A stretch of 10,646 nt of DNA from DATDRS01 sp035291605 (lineage in GTDB: Bacteria > Chloroflexota > Anaerolineae > Anaerolineales > UBA6663): positions 1 to 10,646 of the forward strand of contig DATDRS010000013.1 in assembly GCA_035291605.1 (NCBI GenBank), in the 5' to 3' direction. Below, piece after piece: positions 5,525 through 10,646 of this stretch (positions are counted from its first letter, which is position 1; each line of letters starts with the position of its first letter). Below the pieces are notes generated by a model, which was not told the DNA's origin, made no database searches, and worked only from the letters and a program-made list of their open reading frames with translations. Made by a program: the position numbers and the translations under genes.

Positions 5525-6409
5525 TTAATCTCCGGCGACTTCTTTTTCTTTGTTGCGCTGAGCGCCGACCGGCCGCCGCGCGAACGGGCGGCGCAACCGG
5601 TCGCTCCACGACATGCCCCCGCGCGGGCGGTAGAAGGCGGCCAGGATGTTCTTGAGGCGCGCGGCGTCGAGACGGCGGATCATGCGCCCATTGTGGGCGA
5701 CGGAGATGTTGCCGGTTTCCTCCGAAATGACCACGGCGACGGCGTCGCTCACTTCGGTGATGCCGAGAGCCGCCCGGTGGCGCAGCCCCATCTGTCGGTC
5801 GGTGATCGTCTCGCCCGAAGTGAGGGGCATGATGCAGGCCGCCGCGACGACGCGGTCATCCTTGAGAATGGCGGCGCCGTCGTGCAGCGGCGTGTTCGGA
5901 TAGAAAATCTGCAATAACAGTTCCACCGTGACGGCGGCGTCGAGGGCCACGCCCGTGTCGGCGTAGTCTTTCAGGCCGACCTGCCGCTCGATGACGATCA
6001 ACCCGCCATGTCGCCGCTCGGACAGGCGCTGGGCCGTGGAGGCAATGGCGTCAATCACCGACTGGATATCAGGGGTGGCGTGCGCGTTGAAGCTCACGAT
6101 GATCCCGGCGCGGCCCAACCGCTCCAGCGCGCGCCGGATTTCGGGCGCGAAGATCACCGGGATGGAGATGAGCAAAGCGGGCAGGGCGCTGCGCAGGAGC
6201 CACGAGAAGGCGCGCAGCCGCAGGAAGGCGGTGAGCAGGGCGATCGCGATGACGAGGATGATGATGCCGCGCAGCAGCACGATCGCTTGCGTCCCGCGCA
6301 CGAGCGCCAGCAAGCTGAAGATGGTCAGAGTCACCAACAGGATGTCGAGGAGGCTCAGCCAGTCGAGGCCGGAAAAGAGCAGGGAGATTTCAACCAGGAA
6401 CTCGTTCAC
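5525..6409 (-). CDS. cdaA: Membrane diadenylate cyclase, CdaA (DacA) type
   Basis: Known: joins two ATP into cyclic di-AMP, a messenger controlling potassium and osmolyte transport and cell-wall homeostasis. Seen: 294 residues from a GTG at 6409. Three hydrophobic segments lie at about residues 18–37, 43–62 and 72–88. A DAC (DisA_N) domain follows from about residue 95, with both hallmark motifs: DGA at 177–179 (PLHDGAAI) and RHR at 210–212 (GLRHRAALG). The C-terminal tail is Arg-rich and basic. Start choice: GTG 6409 gives the N terminus normal for the family. An in-frame TTG at 6472 would add 21 Pro/Gly-rich residues partly encoded by a palindrome-flanked region. Neither has a clear SD, so the start is uncertain. 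cdaR follows 6 nt downstream, the classical pairing. Confidence 0.94.
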   Translation of the reverse strand: MNEFLVEISLLFSGLDWLSLLDILLVTLTIFSLLALVRGTQAIVLLRGIIILVIAIALLTAFLRLRAFSWLLRSALPALLISIPVIFAPEIRRALERLGRAGIIVSFNAHATPDIQSVIDAIASTAQRLSERRHGGLIVIERQVGLKDYADTGVALDAAVTVELLLQIFYPNTPLHDGAAILKDDRVVAAACIMPLTSGETITDRQMGLRHRAALGITEVSDAVAVVISEETGNISVAHNGRMIRRLDAARLKNILAAFYRPRGGMSWSDRLRRPFARRPVGAQRNKEKEVAGD

Positions 6410-6475
6410 CGAATAGGCTCGCTCACGGGCAGGGAAACCGCCGGCCGGAGAGATCGGCCCAGGTCCTTTCAAAGA

Positions 6476-6491
6476 CCGACCCCGGGGTCGG
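6476..6491. repeat. 16-bp perfect GC palindrome upstream of cdaA
   Basis: ccgaccccggggtcgg is its own reverse complement, and a further ggggtcgg copy overlaps it on the right (ending at 6496). It sits in the 173-bp gap between the TPR gene and cdaA. It could be an operator-like site, an RNA hairpin or a repeat remnant; nothing in the sequence decides between these. Confidence 0.6.
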
Positions 6492-6554
6492 GGTCGGCGT
6501 CTCGCTCAGGATGAGATTTGGGCCATCCCGTAGAGGCGACCGGCCGCTCGCGCC

Positions 6555-6574
6555 GGGCGAGGAACCCCTCGCCC
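6555..6574 (-). terminator. GC-rich hairpin just after the TPR gene (possible terminator without U-tract)
   Basis: GGGCGAGG (minus strand 6574–6567) pairs with CCTCGCCC (6562–6555) across a GGTT loop: eight base pairs beginning 8 nt after the TPR gene's stop codon. No U-run follows, so it is either a weak or factor-dependent terminator, an mRNA 3'-end stabiliser, or a dispersed 'ggggcgaggggttcctcgccc'-type repeat, a form seen often in GC-rich Chloroflexota intergenic DNA. The remainder of the 6410–6582 gap shows no convincing promoter or RNA gene. Confidence 0.4.
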
Positions 6575-6582
6575 CTACTCAC

Positions 6583-8946
6583 TTACGCCGATATTTGGGC
6601 CAGCAGCTCTTGATACGGCGCCGGATCGTCCGGCCCGAGGGCAATGATGGCTTTGATCGTTTCCGCGGCCTGGACATTCTGCCCGGCGTTCAGTTGCAAC
6701 TCGCCAAGTTTTTCGTACTGGGCAATCGCCTCCATCTTGCGGCCCATGTCCTGATACATGCGCGCCAGGCGCGTGAGGAGGGTCAGGTCTTCCGGGTAGT
6801 TGGTGGACAGTTCTTCCAGGACGCTCGCCGCCCGATGGACGTTCCGCGCCGCCAGCAGTTGTTTCAGGAAAGCGTCGAGCTCGCTCACGGCCCCCTTCGG
6901 GTTGCCCAACCGGAAGTGCAGGTCAATCAGCGTCAGGCGCGCCTTCTCGTCGCCGGGCGCCAGCGTCTTGATCTGTTCGTACTCCTTCAGCGCCTCGCGC
7001 CAGTTCAACAGTTGCATGTCTATATCGCCCAGCTTGTGCAGGATGCGCACGCTCCAGGCGGGGTCGAGCCGGTTCTCCTGAGCGACTTTCAGCGCGTCGG
7101 AATACGTGGCGCGCCCCCTGGCCAGGTCGGCCAGCGTGGCGTGCGCATCGGCCAGCTCAATGTACTGGCTCAGGGCGTCTTCCAGCTTGCCCTGGTCCAG
7201 ATACATGTCAATCAACTGGCTGCGCACGTTGAGGTCGAGCGGGTTCAGGCGCAGGACCTGCTGCATGATGCGCGCGGCCCGGCCCCTCTCGCCGCGCTGG
7301 CGGTAGCTCTCGGCGACGATGGCGTATTTGGCGCTGGCGGCCGCCGGCTTGTTCTCGGCCGTCAGGATCTCCGCCATGCGGGTATGCACGGGCAGGTAGG
7401 TCGGCGAAAATTCGATCGCGTAGAAGGCCTCTTCCATCGCCGTGGCCCACAAGCCCTGCTTCATATACTGCTCGATGCGCCGCATGCTGTCCAGCACCTT
7501 ACCGCCCCCGGCCGCCGCGAGCATGTCGGTCAGTGTGGACACCTGCCCATCCTCTGCAGCCGCGTCCAACTGCTGGCGCGTCTGCCGGGCGCGCTCTTCC
7601 CAGCCGTCGCCGGACAGGAACTGCACCAGGCCGGGGACGGTTCGGGCCACCTCCGCATCCGAAGCGCGCGCGAGTGACTCGTTCACCGTTTCGTAGGCCT
7701 CGGCCAGCGCATCCTGTCTGGCCGGCGAGACGAGCTGCATGTCCAGCCGTTTGAGCGCTTCGAGCAGGGAGGTGAAGGCCTCGCGCAGGTTGCCTTCGCG
7801 GCGGTGGGCCTCGCCCAGGCCATAAGCCGCGCCAAAGCCCACGTCCTCCCGCGCGACCACGGGTTGCAGATGCTTGATGGCCTCCTTCGGGCGGTTGGCT
7901 TCGAGCGCCAGCGCGCCGAGCATGAAGCCGACCAGCGGGCTTTCCAGGCCGGCGTCGAGGACGCTCTCAAAGTTGCCGATCGCCGCCTCGATTTCGTTGT
8001 TGGAGGTGTTGTTGAGGGCCTGGCCGAGGAACATGATGGCCTGCGCCCGGTTGGGTTTGCCCTTTCCGAGCAGCCCGGTAGCGCCTTTGGTGATGGCGGC
8101 GACCGACCCGGCCGTTTTGCTGGTGTCAGTGTCCTCGTCGAAGAGCATTTCGGCCAGTTGGGCCAGGGCGACTTCCCTGGAGGCATCCAGCGGCGAGGCG
8201 ACTCGCTCAAGCCGCGCGGAGGCTTTGTCCAGGCGGGAGGTGCCCGTTCGAGCGGCCTTCTGGTCGAGCGCCGCCAACGCGCCGGGCGAGAGCATGCCGG
8301 TCGAACCGGGGCGGGGCGCGTGGGAGGCGGTGACCTGCGCCAACACCGGGAGAGGGACGCCCTTGCGGAGTTTTTCAAGCGCGTCGTGGGCCTCGGGGGA
8401 TTGCGGCATCAACTGCAAGGCGCGATTCGCCGCCTGCATCCCCTTTTCACTGTGACCCATGCGCTGGAAGATGCGGGCCACTTCGATATACTCCAGCACG
8501 GCCAGCGGGGTTTTGCTCGTGCGCTCGTAGGCGAGGGCCAGCCGCGAGTGGGCGTTGAGGTTGTCCGGGGTCAGGCGCACCACGCGGTTCCAGTTGTCTA
8601 TGGCTTTGGGGATGTCGCGGCGGTTCAGGTGAATCTCCGCGACGGCGAGGTAGGTCTGCGCCGCCTCGTTCAGCCGTCCGAGCTGCTCGAAAATCTCGCC
8701 GCACTTTTCGGGGGCCACCGGGTCGCCGGGAGTGAGCGAGGCCGCGCGTTGGTAGACCTTGAGCGCGTCTTCCGGCTTATCCGATTGCAGCAGCGCAAAC
8801 CCGAGGCTGGTGAGCGCGTTGGGTTCGTTGGGGAACTCGGTGAGGGCCGCGCGGTAGCAGGCGAGGGCTTTGTCCCACTGCAGTTCCCAGGCCGCTGAGT
8901 GGCCCCGGTTCATGGCTTGCTCGAATGCTTCACGGTTGCCGGCCAT
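6583..8946 (-). CDS. Large tetratricopeptide-repeat protein, function unknown
   Basis: Not recognised beyond its repeats. Seen: 787 residues, almost entirely helical TPR-type units with W/L-G-Y/A-P patterns. Clear ones near the N terminus include ALTSLGFALLQSDKPEDALK, then AAQTYLAVAEIHLNRRD and AHSRLALAYERTSKTPLAVL. Many more occur in the C-terminal half, such as RSQLIDMYLDQGKLEDALSQ and LTRLARMYQDMGRKMEAIAQ. A less regular, low-complexity stretch (roughly residues 210–285) separates two solenoid blocks. No signal peptide, transmembrane segment or enzymatic domain is visible, so it is probably a cytoplasmic scaffold. Start: ATG at 8946 gives MAGNREAFEQ, and a near-consensus promoter positions transcription at or just before this codon. 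An upstream in-frame start at 8994 lies within the promoter and encodes an unrelated hydrophobic leader, so it is rejected. It is transcribed separately from polA and followed by a hairpin. Confidence 0.88.
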   Translation of the reverse strand: MAGNREAFEQAMNRGHSAAWELQWDKALACYRAALTEFPNEPNALTSLGFALLQSDKPEDALKVYQRAASLTPGDPVAPEKCGEIFEQLGRLNEAAQTYLAVAEIHLNRRDIPKAIDNWNRVVRLTPDNLNAHSRLALAYERTSKTPLAVLEYIEVARIFQRMGHSEKGMQAANRALQLMPQSPEAHDALEKLRKGVPLPVLAQVTASHAPRPGSTGMLSPGALAALDQKAARTGTSRLDKASARLERVASPLDASREVALAQLAEMLFDEDTDTSKTAGSVAAITKGATGLLGKGKPNRAQAIMFLGQALNNTSNNEIEAAIGNFESVLDAGLESPLVGFMLGALALEANRPKEAIKHLQPVVAREDVGFGAAYGLGEAHRREGNLREAFTSLLEALKRLDMQLVSPARQDALAEAYETVNESLARASDAEVARTVPGLVQFLSGDGWEERARQTRQQLDAAAEDGQVSTLTDMLAAAGGGKVLDSMRRIEQYMKQGLWATAMEEAFYAIEFSPTYLPVHTRMAEILTAENKPAAASAKYAIVAESYRQRGERGRAARIMQQVLRLNPLDLNVRSQLIDMYLDQGKLEDALSQYIELADAHATLADLARGRATYSDALKVAQENRLDPAWSVRILHKLGDIDMQLLNWREALKEYEQIKTLAPGDEKARLTLIDLHFRLGNPKGAVSELDAFLKQLLAARNVHRAASVLEELSTNYPEDLTLLTRLARMYQDMGRKMEAIAQYEKLGELQLNAGQNVQAAETIKAIIALGPDDPAPYQELLAQISA

Positions 8947-8955
8947 AGCGATTAG

Positions 8956-8985
8956 AGTATAGCACGGAGGAATGAGCAATGACAA
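8956..8985 (-). promoter_or_regulatory. Near-consensus promoter of the TPR gene, predicted leaderless transcript
   Basis: The -35 is TTGTCA (8985–8980), five of six matches. The -10 is TATACT (8961–8956), five of six, with an 18-bp spacer. Only 9 nt separate the -10 from the ATG at 8946, so transcription would start at or within a base or two of the A of the start codon. There is no SD between them, which agrees with leaderless initiation. The rest of the 83-bp gap contains atga/tcat-type short repeats. Confidence 0.65.
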
Positions 8986-9029
8986 ATGAGGCATGACCCC
9001 GTTTCGTCATTGGATCATTGGGGTATGCG

Positions 9030-10646
9030 TTATTTGGTCTTCATGTCTTCCCAGTTCCTGCCGCTGCGCACTTCGACGCCGAGCGGGATGTCCAGCGTGA
9101 AGGCGTGCTCCATGACTTCGCGCACGACCCGCGCGGTTTTTTCGACCTCGTCGGCGGGGCACTCGAAGACCAGCTCGTCGTGAACCTGCAGGAGCATCCG
9201 GGCTGAGAGTCTGGCTTTGGCGAGCGCGGCGGGGAGGCGCAGCATGGCGAGCTTGATGATATCGGCCGCGGTTCCCTGGATGGGGGCATTGATGGCCTCG
9301 CGCTCCAGGCGGGCGCGGGCAATCGCGGCCTCGCGCGACCCGGCGGGCTGGGCGAGGCCCGGAAAGTAGCGGCGGCGGCCCAGCAGGGTCTCCACATACC
9401 CGCGCTCGGCGGCGAGGCGTTTCGTCTCGTCCAGATATTTCTTCACGCCGGGGAAGCGCGCAAAATAGCTTTTGATGAAGTTCTCGGCCTCGGCCAGCGT
9501 GAGGCCGGTCGTGCCCATCAGGCCATAGGCGCTTTGGCCGTAGAGGACGCCAAAGTTGACCGATTTCGCCGTTCGCCTCTGTTCTTTGGTGATTTTGTGG
9601 GACGGCACGCCCAGCACGGCGGCGGCAGTGGCGGCATGGATGTCCTCGCCGTCGCGGAAGGCCCGGAGCAGGGTCTGATCCTGCGACATGTGCGCGGCGA
9701 GGCGCAGTTCGATCTGCGAATAGTCGGCGGCGACGAGCCGCTGCCCGCGCGCGGCCACAAACGCCTTGCGCACGCGCCGCCCAAGTTCGGTGCGGATGGG
9801 GATGTTCTGCAGGTTCGGCTCTGATGAGGCAATACGCCCCGTGACCGACCCGGCCTGGTTGTACGAGGTATGCACGCGGCCCGTCGCGGGGTTCACCGCC
9901 TGAGGGAGCGCGTCCACGTAAGTGGATTTGAGTTTGGCGATCTCGCGCTGCTCAAAAATCTTCTCGATCACCGGGTGCTGGCCGCGCATCTCCTCCAGCA
10001 CGTCCGCGGCGGTGGAATATTTGCCGGCCGCCGTCTTGCGCGATTTATCCGCCGGTTTGAGCTGCAGTTTGCCAAACAACGCCTCGGCCAGCTGCTGGGT
10101 CGAGTTGACGTTGAATTCGTAGCCGACCAGCGCGTAGATGTCCTGCTCGATGCGCGCCAACTGCTTTTCGAGCTCCTGCGACATCTCACCCAGATGCTCA
10201 GCATCAAGCGCAATGCCGGCCATTTCCATCTCGGCCAGCACCGGGATGAGCGGCATCTCCAGCTCGCTGAAGAGTTTGACCTGCTGTTTTTCCTCCAGCT
10301 CCTTTTGGAGAACCGGCCTCAGCCGCGTGGTCATGTCCACGTCGGCGGCGGCGTAGGGAGCAGCCTGCGCGATGGGAACCTGGTCCATCGTGATCTGCTT
10401 CTTGCCGGCGCCGAGCAGTTCCTTGATCTCGGTCATCTCGACGCCGAGGCGGACGAAGGCGAGTTTCTTCAACCCGAGGCTGTGCGAACCCGGATCGGTG
10501 AGCCACTCGGCGATCATCGTGTCGAAGGCCAGCGGCGCGACTTTCAACCCCAGGCGGGCCAGGACGGTGTAATCATATTTCAGGTTGTGGCCGTATTTGG
10601 GGATACGAGGGCTGGTGAGAGGGCCTTTGAGAGCCGCGAGGACTTT
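9030..10646 (-). CDS. polA: DNA polymerase I, C-terminal part (proofreading and polymerase domains; 5' end off window)
   Basis: Known: family A polymerase that fills gaps in repair and processes Okazaki fragments. Seen: 538 residues to the stop, with the open frame continuing past the window edge. The first ~120 residues are the 3'–5' exonuclease domain, with Exo II HNLKYD (D25), AFDTMIAEWL and Exo III YAAAD (Y98, D102). These suggest active proofreading, although Exo I lies off the window. The polymerase domain carries motif A VAADYSQIELRLAAH (D308), the O-helix RRTAKSVNFGVLYG (F365, a Phe as in E. coli Pol I) and motif C LLQVHDELVFE (H489, D490). It ends GRNWEDMKTK. The whole downstream part is intact. 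Any 5'-nuclease domain would be off the window. The TPR gene downstream has its own promoter, so polA is probably the last gene of its transcript, although no clear terminator hairpin was found. Confidence 0.97.
   Translation of the reverse strand, partial: KVLAALKGPLTSPRIPKYGHNLKYDYTVLARLGLKVAPLAFDTMIAEWLTDPGSHSLGLKKLAFVRLGVEMTEIKELLGAGKKQITMDQVPIAQAAPYAAADVDMTTRLRPVLQKELEEKQQVKLFSELEMPLIPVLAEMEMAGIALDAEHLGEMSQELEKQLARIEQDIYALVGYEFNVNSTQQLAEALFGKLQLKPADKSRKTAAGKYSTAADVLEEMRGQHPVIEKIFEQREIAKLKSTYVDALPQAVNPATGRVHTSYNQAGSVTGRIASSEPNLQNIPIRTELGRRVRKAFVAARGQRLVAADYSQIELRLAAHMSQDQTLLRAFRDGEDIHAATAAAVLGVPSHKITKEQRRTAKSVNFGVLYGQSAYGLMGTTGLTLAEAENFIKSYFARFPGVKKYLDETKRLAAERGYVETLLGRRRYFPGLAQPAGSREAAIARARLEREAINAPIQGTAADIIKLAMLRLPAALAKARLSARMLLQVHDELVFECPADEVEKTARVVREVMEHAFTLDIPLGVEVRSGRNWEDMKTK

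Noticed and set aside
6511..8898. Two long plus-strand open frames (6511–7677 and 7804–8898) opposite the TPR gene
   Set aside because: They mirror the TPR coding frame in GC-rich DNA; the products show no recognisable pattern and no SD or promoter was seen.
8947..8994. Upstream start at 8994 for the TPR protein, giving a hydrophobic leader
   Set aside because: The extra 16 codons contain the -35 and -10 elements, so they should not be transcribed. The leader is not a convincing signal peptide, lacking a basic n-region and a cleavage site.
1..10646. CRISPR array, tRNA or rRNA genes, insertion sequence or prophage
   Set aside because: No regularly spaced repeats, cloverleaf-like segments, transposase or phage genes were seen; the repeats found are short palindromes in gaps, plus the one in rpiB.

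Overview
All recognisable genes in this window lie on the minus strand, so the text reads from high to low coordinates. The DNA is GC-rich with GC-rich third positions and short palindromic or tandem repeats in the gaps. The gene set (a cdaA–ybbR pair, a four-repeat YbbR protein, a TPR-rich protein, a Pol I keeping its proofreading motifs, and SD, TTG and GTG starts) fits a member of Chloroflexota, perhaps Anaerolineae. That placement is inference from overall character, not from a marker gene.

Layout in transcription order: (1) polA, 3' part only, 10646–9030. (2) An 83-bp gap with a near-consensus promoter whose start point falls almost on the ATG of a large TPR-repeat protein (8946–6583). 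(3) A 173-bp gap with two GC-rich hairpin or palindrome elements. (4) A cyclic-di-AMP module: diadenylate cyclase cdaA (6409–5525) and, 6 nt later, its YbbR-domain partner cdaR (5518–4259). (5) A 91-bp gap of nested inverted and direct repeats, then the ribosome-assembly GTPase der (4167–2788). (6) A 131-bp gap with a TATAAT promoter that appears to drive signal peptidase I, lepB (2656–2042).

(7) Directly after lepB, at gaps of 12, 0, -4 and 14 nt, come four genes that look like the start of a bacterial microcompartment (BMC) operon: an RpiB-like sugar-phosphate isomerase with an N-terminal encapsulation-type helix, an 81-residue DinB-like small protein, a deoxyribose-phosphate aldolase (DeoC) with its own N-terminal helix plus a four-cysteine segment, and a EutN/CcmL/PduN-family shell vertex protein cut by the window edge. 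DeoC plus an RpiB homologue plus shell genes is the hallmark of the poorly understood 'sugar phosphate utilizing' (SPU) BMC class. The hexameric shell proteins would be expected beyond position 1.

The most interesting points are in the BMC part. The RpiB-like enzyme has Asp where RpiB normally has its catalytic Cys. About 100 bp of nested palindromic repeat has been absorbed in frame as the linker between its targeting helix and its enzyme domain. DeoC carries a C-x3-C-x4-C-x3-C segment between targeting helix and barrel. A half-length DinB-like protein is translationally coupled between the two enzymes. The whole set appears to be co-transcribed with a housekeeping signal peptidase gene. The remaining genes are ordinary housekeeping functions.
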